Shown in pieces: positions 7,580 through 17,213 of a DNA stretch of 35,142 nt (position 1 is its first letter; each line of letters begins with the position of its first letter). A model generated the notes under the pieces. That model worked only from the letters and a program-made list of their open reading frames with translations, ran no database searches and was not told where the DNA came from. This DNA comes from Trebonia sp. (GTDB lineage Bacteria; Actinomycetota; Actinomycetes; Streptosporangiales; Streptosporangiaceae): assembly GCA_030038035.1 (NCBI GenBank), contig JASHPP010000403.1:1-35142 (forward strand), in the 5' to 3' direction. The position numbers and the translations under genes are program-made.

Positions 7580-10500
7580 ATGCAGCTAGGGCGGTTGATT
7601 CGTTCGTGGCCGGTCTACCGGCAGTTGTCCGGGCCGGACCCGCTGGGGCGCGGGCAGGCGGCCGAATCCAGACACTCGCAGGGCATGGTGCCGCGCACGC
7701 AGTCGGCCGACCGCGTGGTCGGCTCGGTCTGCCCTTACTGCGCGGTCGGCTGCGCACAGCACGTCTACGTCAAGGACGAGCGCGTTATCCAGATCGAGGG
7801 GAACCCGGACAGCCCGGTCTCCCGCGGGCGGCTGTGCCCGAAAGGGTCGGCCAGCAGGCAGCTTGTCAACGGCCCGCAGCGCGAACAGAAGATCCGCTAC
7901 CGGCCGCCGTACGGCACCGAATGGACCGAGCTGGACCTGGGCACCGCGATGAACATGATCGCCGACCGGGTGCTGGACGCGCGCCGCAAGGGCTGGCAGG
8001 ACGCCGACTCAGACGGGAACACGCTGCGCCGCACGATGGGCTTCGCCAGCCTCGGCGGCGCCACGCTCGACAACGAAGAAAACTACCTGATCAAGAAGCT
8101 CTTCACCGCGCTGGGCGCGATCCAGATCGAGAACCAGGCGCGTATTTGACACTCCGCCACAGTTCCCGGTCTGGGAGCATCGTTCGGCCGCGGCGGCGCG
8201 ACCGATTACCTGCAGGACCTTCCCAACGCCGACTTCATCGTCATCATGGGCTCGAACATGGCCGAGGCCCATCCGGTCGGGTTCCAGTGGGTGACAGAGG
8301 CGAAGCGACGCGGCACCCGGGTCTTTCACATCGATCCGCGGTTCACCCGGACAAGCGCACTTGCCGACCAGCACATCACCCTGCGGGCAGGGACCGATAT
8401 CGCGTTCCTGGGCGGGGTGATCAATTACGTCCTGTCCAACCAGCTGGAGTTCCGGGAGTTCGTGCAGGCGTACACCAACGCGCCGACGCTGGTCAGCGAC
8501 CAATTCCGGGACACTGAGGAGCTGGACGGGCTGTTCAGCGGGTACGACCCGGACACCGCCTCCTATGACCCGTCGAGCTGGTCGTACGAGAGCATCGCGG
8601 CCAAGCCGGCCTCGGGCCGGCGCCACAAGCAGCAGTCAGCGCCGGACCGGCACGGCTCGGCCGGCCCTGTGCTGGTCGGGGCGTCCGGCGCGCTGGCCGC
8701 CGATCCCTCGCTGGAACATCCGCGCTGCGTGTTCCAGGTCCTCAAGCGGCACTTCGCCCGGTACACCCCGGACATCGTCGAGCGCATCTGCGGCGTCCCC
8801 CAGGACCTCTTCCTTGCCCTGTGCCGGGCCTGGACGGAGAACTCCGGCCGGGAACGCACCACCGCGCTGGTGTACAGCGTCGGCTGGACCCAGCACACCC
8901 TTGGTGCGCAGTTCATCCGGGCCGGGTCGATCATCCAGCTGCTGCTCGGCAACATCGGCCGTCCCGGTGGCGGCATCTACGCGCTGCGCGGGCACGCCAG
9001 CATCCAGGGGTCCACCGACATCCCGACCCTATTCAGCCTGCTGCCCGGCTACCTGCCAATGCCGGATACCACGCACGAGAACCTGGCCGGCTACCTGGAG
9101 GAGGTACGCGGCCACCACCACAAGGGCTTCTGGGTGAACGCCGACGCCTACCTGGTCTCGCTGCTGAAGGAGTACTGGGGCGAGGCGGCGACGCAGGAGA
9201 ACGACTTCTGCTTCGGCTACCTGCCGCGGATCAACGGCGACCACGGGACCTACCGGACCGTGATGGACATGGTGGACGGGAAGGTGTCCGGCTACTTCCT
9301 GCTCGGCCAGAACCCGGCGGTCGGGTCCGCGCACGGCCGGCTGCAGCGGCTGGGGCTGGCTAACCTGGATTGGCTGGTGGTCCGCGACCTGGCCATGATC
9401 GAGAGCGCCACGTTCTGGAAGGACGCGCCCGAGGTCGAGACTGGCGAGATCGTCCCCGAGCGCTGCCGCACCGAAGTGTTCTTCATGCCGGCCGCCTCGC
9501 ACGTGGAGAAGGCCGGAACGTTCACCCAGACGCAGCGGATGCTGCAGTGGCGGGACAAGGCAGTGGAGCCGGCCGGCGACCAGCGATCCGAGCTGTGGTT
9601 CTTCTACCATCTCGGCAGGCTGCTGAAGGAGAAGCTGGCCGACTCGGCGGACGAGCGAGACCGCCCGATGCTCGACCTGGCCTGGGATTACAAGACTGAC
9701 GGCGACGAGCCATCCGGCGCTGACGTGCTGCGGCACATCAACGGGATTGACCTGCACACCGGCCGGACCGTCGGCGGGTACACCGACTTGCGCGCCGACG
9801 GCAGCACGGCATGCGGATGCTGGATCTATAGCGGCGTGTATGCCGGTGAGGTGAACCAGGCCCGGCGCCGTGTACCGCACGGCGGGCGGGGGCGGTCCGC
9901 CCCGCAGTGGGGCTGGGTGTGGCCGCTGGACCGGCGGGTGCTGTACAACCGTGCTTCGGCTGACCCGCAGGGCCGTCCGTGGAGCGAGCGCAAGGCTCTG
10001 ATCTGGTGGGACGCCGAACACGGCGAGTGGACTGGCCACGATGTCCCGGACTTCGAGAAGACCAAGCCGCCGGACTACCGGCCGCCCGAGGGCGCCGAAG
10101 GGCCTGCTGCCCTGCACGGCGACGACGCGTTCATCATGATGTCGGACGGGAAGGGCTGGCTGTTCGCGCCCGCGGGCCTGGCCGACGGACCGCTGCCCAC
10201 GCACTACGAGCCGCACGAGTCGCCCGTGCGCAACCTGCTGTACGGCCAGCAGGCCAGCCCGGTCCGCAAGGTGTACGGCCGCCCGGACAACCCGTCCAAC
10301 CCCTCCCCGCCGGAGGCGCACACCCAGGTGTTCCCCTACGTGCTCACCGCGGCGCGGCTCACCGAGCATCACACCGCCGGCGGGATGAGCCGGCAGCTTC
10401 CCTATCTGTCCGAGCTCCAGCCGGAGCTGTTCGTCGAGGTGTCACCTGAACTGGCCGCCGAACGGCGCCTGCGACATCTGGGCTGGGCCCACGTCATCAC

Positions 10501-10843
10501 CAGCCGCACCGCGGTCGAGGCGCGGGTGGTCGTCACCGACCGGATGGCTCCGCTGCGGGTGGACGGCCGCGTCGTGCACCAGGTCTGGCTGCCTTACCAC
10601 TGGGGCCAGACCGGGCTGACCGCCGGGGACGTGGTCAACGACCTGATCGGCGTGGTCGCCGACCCCAACGTGGATATCCAGGAAAGCAAGGTCCTGACCT
10701 GCGACATACGTCCCGGGCGCCGCCCGCGTGGCCCGGCCCTGCTGGAGTACGTCGCCGGTTACCGCCGGCGCGCGGGGATCACGCAGGAAACAGGCACCCG
10801 GATCCTCGAACACGGCCCGGCCCACGTGGAGGTGCGTGCATGA
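7580..10843 (+). CDS. fdhA: formate dehydrogenase catalytic subunit, selenocysteine-containing (UGA readthrough)
   Basis: This molybdenum/tungsten bis-MGD enzyme oxidises formate to CO2 (or the reverse). It should be read as one 1087-residue protein through the in-frame TGA at 8147-8149 (codon 190). The context NQARI-U-HSATV is the conserved metal-ligand site of selenocysteine formate dehydrogenases, with the expected His just after it. Reading continues without interruption into FGRGGATDYLQDL and GSNMAEAHPVGF. The N-terminal [4Fe-4S] cysteines are C51, C54, C58 and C86, followed by Lys88. The C-terminal MGD-binding domain includes YVLTAARLTEHHTAGGMSR. There is no twin-arginine signal, suggesting the catalytic side faces the cytoplasm. 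The start ATG has AAGGGGGG upstream. It overlaps the iron-sulfur subunit by 4 bp. The selA/B/C/D genes needed for decoding are not in the window. Confidence 0.93.
8147..8178 (+). promoter_or_regulatory. UGA codon and bacterial SECIS-like hairpin
   Basis: Twelve nucleotides after the UGA codon lies a 6-bp stem, GUUCCC (8162-8167) with GGGAGC (8173-8178), including one G-U pair, closing a GGUCU loop. The bacterial SelB-binding SECIS of Escherichia coli fdhF has the same distance from UGA and a GGUC apical loop. The hairpin is inside the coding sequence, as required in bacteria. It strongly supports selenocysteine insertion rather than termination. Confidence 0.85.
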
Positions 10844-11862
10844 CCACGCGCGAGCACAGCCTGTACGGACCGCTGGCCGACCCGGCCGCCAACGCCGGCC
10901 ATCTCGACCACCCGCCCCGGGTCGGGTTCTTCACCGACACCTCGGTCTGCATCGGCTGCAAGGCCTGCGAGGTGGCCTGCAAGGAGTGGAACAACGTGCC
11001 CGAGGACGGCCTGAATCTGCTGGGCATGTCATTCGACAACACCGGAATGCTGGGCGCGGACTCCTGGCGGCACGTCGCGTTCATCGAGCAGGAACGCCCG
11101 CTCGGGCGGCAGGACGCGGGCCTGGGCGAGCTACCCACCGGCCCGTCGGTCACCGAGGCGGCGGCCGAGACCGTGGCCGAGGCGTTGCGCGGCACGCAGC
11201 GAGCCGGCGGTGACCTCGGCACTGCCCCGGTCGATCTCGGGTTCCCCTCCTTCGACCTGCCGGGCAGGACCCCAGGCGAGCACGAGCGCACGGAGTTCCG
11301 CTGGCTGATGTCCTCGGACGTGTGCAAGCACTGCACCCACGCCGGCTGCCTGGACGTGTGCCCGACCGGGGCGCTGTTCCGCACCGAGTTCGGCACCGTA
11401 GTGGTGCAGGCCGACATCTGCAACGGCTGCGGCTACTGCGTTTCGGGCTGCCCGTACGGGGTCATCGACCGGCGGCACGGTGACGGCCGGGCCTGGAAGT
11501 GCACGATGTGCTACGACCGGCTGCGCGGCGGCCTGGACCCCGCCTGCGCGCACGCCTGCCCCACCCAGTCGATCCAGTTCGGCCCGCTCGACGAGCTGCG
11601 CGAACGCGCCGCGCAGCGGCTGGACCAGCTCCACGCGGCCGGCGTTCCCGAGGCACGGCTCTACGGCGCCGACCCCGGCAACGGGGTCGGCGGCGACGGC
11701 ACGTTCTTCCTGCTGCTCGACGAACCCGAGGTGTACGGGCTGCCACCCGACCCGGTAGTGCCGACTCGTGACCTGATCTCGACGTGGAAGCACGTCGGCC
11801 TGGCTGCCTCGGGCCTGCTCGCCGCGGCCGTGCTGGCGTTCGCGGGGAGGGGAGGGAGGTGA
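10840..11862 (+). CDS. fdhB: formate dehydrogenase iron-sulfur subunit
   Basis: This 340-residue electron-transfer subunit has four cysteine clusters expected to bind four [4Fe-4S] centres: CIGCKACEVAC (C37-C47), CKHCTHAGCLDVCP, CNGCGYCVSGCPYG and CTMCYDRLRGG...CAHACP. It passes electrons from the molybdopterin subunit to the membrane. An insertion of about 80 residues rich in Glu/Ala/Gly separates the first and second clusters, longer than in enterobacterial FdnH. A single hydrophobic helix near residues 311-335 (HVGLAASGLLAAAVLAFAG) anchors it in the membrane. It overlaps both neighbours by 4 bp, so the three subunits are translationally coupled. Confidence 0.93.
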   Translation: MTTREHSLYGPLADPAANAGHLDHPPRVGFFTDTSVCIGCKACEVACKEWNNVPEDGLNLLGMSFDNTGMLGADSWRHVAFIEQERPLGRQDAGLGELPTGPSVTEAAAETVAEALRGTQRAGGDLGTAPVDLGFPSFDLPGRTPGEHERTEFRWLMSSDVCKHCTHAGCLDVCPTGALFRTEFGTVVVQADICNGCGYCVSGCPYGVIDRRHGDGRAWKCTMCYDRLRGGLDPACAHACPTQSIQFGPLDELRERAAQRLDQLHAAGVPEARLYGADPGNGVGGDGTFFLLLDEPEVYGLPPDPVVPTRDLISTWKHVGLAASGLLAAAVLAFAGRGGR

Positions 11863-12863
11863 CGGCGAGGGACACGCAGGTCCGGTCCCTGAGCCGCGTC
11901 GACGGGAGCAGAGAGCAGTTCCCCGTGCCGGGCGCCACGTTCGAGTCCTACTACGGCCGGCCAGTGCTGAAGCCGCCGGTGTGGGAGTGGACGATCCCCG
12001 CGTACCTGTTCACCGGCGGCCTGACGGCCGGCTCGGCCCTGCTCGCGGCAGGCGCCGACCTGACGGGCCGTCCGGCGCTGCGGCGGGCAGGCCGCCTGGG
12101 CGGCTTCGCGGCCCTGCTGGCCAGCATGGGCCTGCTGATCGCCGACCTGGGCCGGCCCGAACGCTTCCTGCACTTCCTGCGAGTGGCCAAGCCCACCTCG
12201 CCGATGAGCGTCGGCACCTGGATCCTCGTCGCCTACGGGCCGGGCAGCGCCCTGTCAGCCATGGCCGAACTGCTGCCGCCATGGCTGCGCGCCACCACGC
12301 CAGGCCGGCTCCTGCACGTCGCCGGCCGTCCGGCCGGCTTGTCCGCCGCGGCATTCGCGCCCGGCGTCGCCTCCTACACCGCCGCACTGCTCGCGCAGAC
12401 CGCCGTGCCGGCCTGGCATGAGGCCCGCCGGGAGCTGCCGTTCGTGTTCACCGGCTCGGCCGCCGCCAGCGGCGCCGGCCTCGGCCTGCTGCTCGCGCCG
12501 GTCGCCGAGGCCGGCCCGGCCCGGCGGCTCGCGGTGATCGGCGGGGCCGCCGAACTCGTCGCGTCCCGGCTGATAGAACAGCGACCCGGCCTGGTCACCG
12601 AGGCGTACACGACCGGGCGCGCGCACCGGATGCGCCAGCTTGCCGACTACCTCACGGCGGGCGGGGCGGTGGCCGCGGCGTCCGCAGCCCGGCACAGCCG
12701 CCTGGCCGCCGCCGCGGCCGCGCTGGCCTTGCTGGGCGGCAGCGTACTGCAGCGCTTCGGCACGTTTGAGGCGGGCGTCGCCTCCACCAAGGACCCGAAG
12801 TACGTGGTGGTGCCTCAGCGCGAACGGCTGCTGGCGGCCCCCCGCCTAGCGGCGCCTGGCTAG
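11859..12863 (+). CDS. nrfD: NrfD/PsrC-type membrane subunit of formate dehydrogenase
   Basis: This polytopic membrane protein of 334 residues has about eight hydrophobic helices. It shows NrfD-family features: PAYLFTGGLTAGSALL, DLGRPERFLHFLRVAKPTSPMS and a conserved WEWTIP entry segment. NrfD proteins carry no heme and link iron-sulfur subunits to the quinone pool, in contrast to the cytochrome b FdnI subunit of E. coli. The GTG at 11859 overlaps the fdhB stop as GTGA, with GGGAGG just upstream, and is preferred over upstream in-frame starts lying inside fdhB. The C-terminus SVLQRFGTFEAGVASTKDPKYVVVPQRER is a common tail in this family. It is the last gene of the operon. Confidence 0.9.
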   Translation: MTARDTQVRSLSRVDGSREQFPVPGATFESYYGRPVLKPPVWEWTIPAYLFTGGLTAGSALLAAGADLTGRPALRRAGRLGGFAALLASMGLLIADLGRPERFLHFLRVAKPTSPMSVGTWILVAYGPGSALSAMAELLPPWLRATTPGRLLHVAGRPAGLSAAAFAPGVASYTAALLAQTAVPAWHEARRELPFVFTGSAAASGAGLGLLLAPVAEAGPARRLAVIGGAAELVASRLIEQRPGLVTEAYTTGRAHRMRQLADYLTAGGAVAAASAARHSRLAAAAAALALLGGSVLQRFGTFEAGVASTKDPKYVVVPQRERLLAAPRLAAPG

Positions 12864-13336
12864 GATGCCAATCGGTGCGACGAGGCTGATGGACCGGCTC
12901 AGCGAACGGGACGCGATGGACCGGTTGATCGAGGCGGTCCGGGCCTGCGTCTTGGCCTGCGGGGCCGGGGACTCAGCCGGGTACGACTACGGGGGACGGG
13001 CCTTGCCCTGCTCGCAGTCGCCGCCGCGCTCGCCCTGGCGGGCGTCATCCTCGCCGTCATCTTCTCGGCGATGCCCGGACGTGACCAGCGGTCCCCGTTC
13101 GAACGCCACATGCTGGTCCTGTGCGTGAGCCTGGACCGCCGCCCCGGGGACTACCCGCTATCGGCGCCCGCGCGGGAACATGCCGGATCCGGAGCGGATC
13201 ACGCGGTCCCGCGGCGACACCGACACCCCGGCGTGGTGGCGCCCATCGCGCCCCGCGGACGGCCAGTGTCGGCAAAACCTAAGAAGTTCCTAACTAAGCT
13301 ATTACCTAGTTTTCCGGGTCGTATTATTCGGATTTT
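12864..13336. other. intergenic region with possible gene remnants
   Basis: No intact gene is supported here. From about 12865 one frame reads LMDRLSERDAMDRLIEAVRA before losing sense. A second frame from about 12981 gives a hydrophobic stretch LALLAVAAALALAGVILAVIF that could be a single membrane helix of a decayed protein. Neither was assigned to a family. The last 60 bp are very AT-rich and hold the likely promoter of the next gene. Confidence 0.4.
13322..13336 (+). promoter_or_regulatory. candidate -10 element close to ATG (leaderless mRNA)
   Basis: TATTAT at 13322-13327 lies in an AT-rich island (about 13277-13336), only 10 nt before the ATG of the PIG-V-like gene. No purine-rich ribosome binding site is visible in between. 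Transcription would then begin at or next to the ATG. No convincing -35 hexamer was found. Confidence 0.4.
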
Positions 13337-14530
13337 ATGGCTCCTAAAGCCGGGTCCCGCTGTGAGCTCTCGGCGCGCGTTGACGACGGCGCGGACGGGC
13401 AGCCGCCACGCCCGACGCCCAGCGATCGGCTGCCGCGCCCGTGGCTGTTCCCGTTGCTGGTCTTCGCGGCCACGTGGGCCCTGATCCTCGTCACCTGGCA
13501 CGTGGCGGCCGCGATCTACGGCGTGTCGATGCCGTGGCGTAACTACTTCCTGTTCAAGGACGCCAACTTCTACATCTGGATCGCCCAGCATGGTTACCAC
13601 TCGCCGAGCGCCTTGCCCCCAACAGTGGCACCGGCGGAGACGGCCTTTTTCCCGCTGCTCCCGGCCTTGGTCAAGGCGGCCAGCTACCTGCTAGCCTTCA
13701 CCAGCTCGCGGTACCTGTGGGCCGGGCTGCTCGTCCAGGTGCTGTCCGGCGCCGCTTCGGCGGTCGCGGTATGGGCGCTCGCCGCCCGCGTGCGGGACCG
13801 GTGGCTGGCCGACCGCACAGTGCTGCTGTTCTGCGCGTTCCCTGGCGCGATGACGTTCGGCATGCTGTACAGCGAACCGCTCGGCATCGCGCTCGCCGCG
13901 GGCTGCCTGCTCGCCGCGGTGAACCGCAAGTGGCTGCTCGCCGGCGTCCTCGGGCTGCTCGGCACCGCCGAGCACTCGACGCTGATCGTCCTGGCGCCGT
14001 GCCTGGGCATGACCGCGCTGCACGCGATCTGGACCAGGCGCGACTGGTGGTCGCTGATCGCACCCGTGCTCACGCCCCTCGGGATGCTGGGCTATTTCGC
14101 ATATCTCGCGCCGCGCTACCACGACTTCTTCTTCTGGTTCGAGGTGGAGGAGAAGGGCTGGAAATCGGGGATCGACTGGGGCGTGCAGGAGTACCACCTG
14201 GTCACCTGGACCGACCCTGCGGCCACCAAATACGCGATGTTCAACTCGCTGGTGACGATCCTGTTCGTCGTCTCCGTCATCGGCATCGCGTTGCTGCTCG
14301 CCGCGCGGGTGACGCTGCCGGTGACCCTGTACACGGTGCTCATGTTCATCGACCTGGTGATATCGGCGTCGGCGGATAAGCCGCGCTTCATCTGGACGAC
14401 GATCGGCATCTTCATCGGTTTTGCCGGGCTGCCGCGCTGGCTCTACTGGCCCCTGGTGGTCGCCTCCGCCGGGCTCCTGTTCTTCCTGATCGGCTGGTGG
14501 CCACAGCACCTCCGGGGTCCCGCGCCCTGA
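13337..14530 (+). CDS. PIG-V-like membrane mannosyltransferase
   Basis: This 397-residue integral membrane protein has about ten hydrophobic helices and features of the GT-C PIG-V family, which use polyprenyl-phosphate mannose as donor. An early loop motif KDANFYIWIAQHGY (near residues 74-87) corresponds to the catalytic-aspartate WD..WY..IA..GY motif; FFPLLPALVK and FGMLYSEPL match the next conserved blocks. The tryptophan normally before the aspartate is Lys here, a small deviation. The ATG at 13337 lies just after an AT-rich promoter-like patch and lacks a ribosome binding site. It probably adds a sugar to a lipid-linked or surface glycan. It is the first of the envelope glycan genes and converges with the leftward operon. 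Confidence 0.78.
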   Translation: MAPKAGSRCELSARVDDGADGQPPRPTPSDRLPRPWLFPLLVFAATWALILVTWHVAAAIYGVSMPWRNYFLFKDANFYIWIAQHGYHSPSALPPTVAPAETAFFPLLPALVKAASYLLAFTSSRYLWAGLLVQVLSGAASAVAVWALAARVRDRWLADRTVLLFCAFPGAMTFGMLYSEPLGIALAAGCLLAAVNRKWLLAGVLGLLGTAEHSTLIVLAPCLGMTALHAIWTRRDWWSLIAPVLTPLGMLGYFAYLAPRYHDFFFWFEVEEKGWKSGIDWGVQEYHLVTWTDPAATKYAMFNSLVTILFVVSVIGIALLLAARVTLPVTLYTVLMFIDLVISASADKPRFIWTTIGIFIGFAGLPRWLYWPLVVASAGLLFFLIGWWPQHLRGPAP

Positions 14531-14945
14531 CGGCGCGCACCAGGCGCGGGCCCGCTAGTGAACGCAAACAGCGCGCTGGCGGGACGGCCAGCAGAAGGCC
14601 CGCCAGGCTGGTGCTCGCCTCTGGCGCAGGGCCGTGCAGCAGCCGGCCGAAGCCCTCCTCGACGACGATCTGCCCGACCCTGGTGCGGTCGAACGGGGTT
14701 CCCTCGGGGCGCAGCAGCTCGACCACCAGCGCCCGGGCACCGTCCTTGGCCGGGGTGGTCTCCGTGGGCTCCGCCCCTTCGACCCCCGACACCCTGCCAC
14801 GCTTCCCGCCGCAACATCGCGCAGGTACTCGCTCGCTCGCTCCGCTCGCTGCGCCGAGCCAACCGCCATCGCGACCAGTTTCCACCGTACGCCGCCACAA
14901 CAGCCGCGGCTGCCCGCGGGGCGGCGCGGGCGCACCGCCCCGTGT
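14531..14945. other. intergenic region, no gene assigned
   Basis: This 415-bp gap lies between two converging genes. On the minus strand one frame contains ALVVELLRPEGTPFDRTR and QIVVEEGFGRLLHG, which look protein-like and could be the remnant of a lost gene, but no family was recognised and the rest of the frame is low in sense. No terminator with a T-run was seen. Confidence 0.4.
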
Positions 14946-17213
14946 TCAGTGGGCGGCCGAGGCCGGCTCCCAGGCCCATAGGTCCACCCTGTACGGTACC
15001 GGATGGCGCGGCGGGTAGTAGAGCGTGCCGGGGTCCTTGGTGGAGTTCAGCTTCATGACCTGCCTGACCACGCCCGCGTCGGCGTAGGGCCGCAGATCAC
15101 TGCTGCTGCCGCCCAGGATGACGGGCGTCCGGCCAGTCGCGGAGATGTCGGAGACGACCGCCTTCACGACCGTCGGGCTGGCGGTCAGCATGCCCCCGAC
15201 GGGCACGCCGCACATCCCCCTGATGCTCTGCATCAGGTGGTCCACGGCACCCTCGTTGACGATGACGACCGTCGCGTTGGGGGGCAGCTCCGTGCAGAGG
15301 TATTGCATCGCATCGAGCTCGCCGCCGTATGTGCGAGCGTCTCCCAGGCCGTCGAAGGTCAGGCGGATGCCGCCTGACGTGCTGATCCTCGGACCCCAGG
15401 TGGTCCACACGGCCGGTGCCACGATCGCGACCGCGCCGATCGCCAGGACGACCGCAGCCACGCCGGCCCCCAGCTCCGCGGGGGCATCCCGTTCCACGTA
15501 ACGGCGGATCCAGCGGACCGCCCAGGCAAGGGCCCAGGTGGCGAACAGGATGAACCCTGGTATCACCGCGGGCACGAGGCGGCGGCTCGCCCACGGCTGG
15601 TCAGGGGTGATCGCCGGCCGGTAGAGGAACGTGACGATCGACCAGACGAGGACCATGAGCGGCAGGATCCAGTCCGGTGCCTGCCCGCGCAGGCACTTGC
15701 GGATGAGGAGGCCCGCGCCGAGCGTGCCGAGCAGGACGGCCGGGATGCCGATGTACCACCAGACCCAGTGCAGGCTGAGCTCGGCATGGGACGCCTTGAC
15801 CACGCCGCTGGCGGTCGCCCCGTACGTATGCTGGAGGTGCGGCCGGAGCGCGAACACCGCGATGACGACGAACGCGAGGACCACTGACGCGTTGGCCAGC
15901 CAGCCCCACAGCCGGACCAGGCCCGGCTTCCTGTCCCACCGGGGCAGGCCTCGGCGCCGGATGTACAGCGTCACGCCCACAGTGACGATGACTAGGACGA
16001 TGGTGATCTCCACGAGCGGCTTCACTGAGGACTCGTTCGTCATCATGTACTGCCACGCGAAGACCACCGCGTCGACGGCGCCAAAGGCCACGCCGACGGC
16101 GAACCCGGCAGTCAGCGGCAGCGCCTGTGGTTTGCGCAGGACGAAGAGGGCTCCGCAGAAGGGGATCGCGAGCAGGATGTCACTCGCCCCGTCGATCCGC
16201 ACTAGGACCGTGAGGCCGAACGCGAGGCCGCCGAGCGCGGCGGACGCCCAGGTCGCGGTGCGGACCCAGCGGGCACCCCCCACGACGCTGCCCCCGGCGA
16301 CGCCGGCGAGCAGCCCGCCGTTCTCACGGTCGCGGAGCGAGTCGAGCACCAGGGCGAGCCCCCCCAGAAACAGGATCTCCGCCAGCGGCTCGCTGTAGCT
16401 CGACCTGCTGGTGAACACCTGCGGCAGCGTGACCGCCGCCGCGAGGACCGCCAGGACCGCCCATCGCGCCCCGACCAGCCTGGCGGCCAGGCCGCCGAAC
16501 GTCAGCAGCGCGAGCGCGCCGAGCACCGGTGAGACCAGCAGCGCGGCGTTGGCGCCGCCCAGCCACATGGCGCCGGCCAGCACCATCGGCAGGCCGGCCA
16601 TGAACTGCGGCTGGACGGTGTTGCCGACCTGATAGTAGGCGTAGCTCGCGAAGGTCACGGCACCGCCGTGGGTGCCGCCGAACGCCGCCGCGTCCTGCGG
16701 AATCGGCAGCGAGCCGTGCCCGGCGATCCAGGTCGCGAACTGGTAGTACGAGCCGGGGTCGCGCAGCACCATGACGAACTGCGAGTGGTACGCGAGCTGG
16801 TCCGCGGCGAAGGCGGCCACGATCACCGCCGTGGCGGCCACGGTCCACCAGGGCGTGCCCGCCCGGGCCTTCCCGCTGCTGCCATCCCTGCGTGCCTCGG
16901 CCCTGCCTCCATCAGACAGCGGCAGCGCGGGCGCGGTGGATCCGGCCAGGCCGGGCACGGCGCGCAGGCCGTAGAAGAGCACTGGTATCGCGATCAGCAC
17001 GGACAGCACGAGCACGGGAACCGGCCTGAACCAGCCGGCGAGCAGCAGGACGAACCCGCCGAGCAGCCAGGCCATCGCGCCGAGCGCCGGCAGCACAGAA
17101 ATCCTGGCGAACAGCAGGCCGACCGTATCGCGGGACTGCACGTCGCTTCCCGCGATGACGTCGGCTCCCGCTGCGCCGGGGCTGACCGCGCCTGCCGTCG
17201 CGTCTACGCTCAT
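14946..17213 (-). CDS. large polytopic membrane protein, GT-C glycosyltransferase-like (copy 1)
   Basis: This predicted 755-residue membrane protein has about a dozen helices and a C-terminal soluble domain of roughly 150 residues. After the first two helices, a loop holds VLRDPGSYYQFATWIAGHGSLPIP, with an acidic residue near the membrane as in GT-C transferases (GT39/ArnT-like). Then come QPQFMAGLPMVLAGAMW and FTSRSSYSEPLAEILFLGG. It is clearly homologous along its length to the product of 21726-23738. The ATG at 17213 overlaps the stop of the DUF2079 gene by 4 bp and is preferred; the frame is open further upstream only because it lies antiparallel inside that gene. Compared with copy 2 it has an extra basic linker of about 35 residues (GGRAEARRDGSSGKARAG) after the second or third helix. 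Donor and acceptor sugars are unknown. Confidence 0.75.
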   Translation of the reverse strand: MSVDATAGAVSPGAAGADVIAGSDVQSRDTVGLLFARISVLPALGAMAWLLGGFVLLLAGWFRPVPVLVLSVLIAIPVLFYGLRAVPGLAGSTAPALPLSDGGRAEARRDGSSGKARAGTPWWTVAATAVIVAAFAADQLAYHSQFVMVLRDPGSYYQFATWIAGHGSLPIPQDAAAFGGTHGGAVTFASYAYYQVGNTVQPQFMAGLPMVLAGAMWLGGANAALLVSPVLGALALLTFGGLAARLVGARWAVLAVLAAAVTLPQVFTSRSSYSEPLAEILFLGGLALVLDSLRDRENGGLLAGVAGGSVVGGARWVRTATWASAALGGLAFGLTVLVRIDGASDILLAIPFCGALFVLRKPQALPLTAGFAVGVAFGAVDAVVFAWQYMMTNESSVKPLVEITIVLVIVTVGVTLYIRRRGLPRWDRKPGLVRLWGWLANASVVLAFVVIAVFALRPHLQHTYGATASGVVKASHAELSLHWVWWYIGIPAVLLGTLGAGLLIRKCLRGQAPDWILPLMVLVWSIVTFLYRPAITPDQPWASRRLVPAVIPGFILFATWALAWAVRWIRRYVERDAPAELGAGVAAVVLAIGAVAIVAPAVWTTWGPRISTSGGIRLTFDGLGDARTYGGELDAMQYLCTELPPNATVVIVNEGAVDHLMQSIRGMCGVPVGGMLTASPTVVKAVVSDISATGRTPVILGGSSSDLRPYADAGVVRQVMKLNSTKDPGTLYYPPRHPVPYRVDLWAWEPASAAH

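Noticed and set aside
7580..8149. A separate short gene ending at 8149
   Set aside because: It is the N-terminal part of the formate dehydrogenase before the UGA selenocysteine codon; homology continues in frame after it.
9029..10372. Long minus-strand open frame of 447 codons
   Set aside because: Antisense to the formate dehydrogenase gene; rich in Arg/Gly/His/Pro with no family motif, a usual high-GC shadow.
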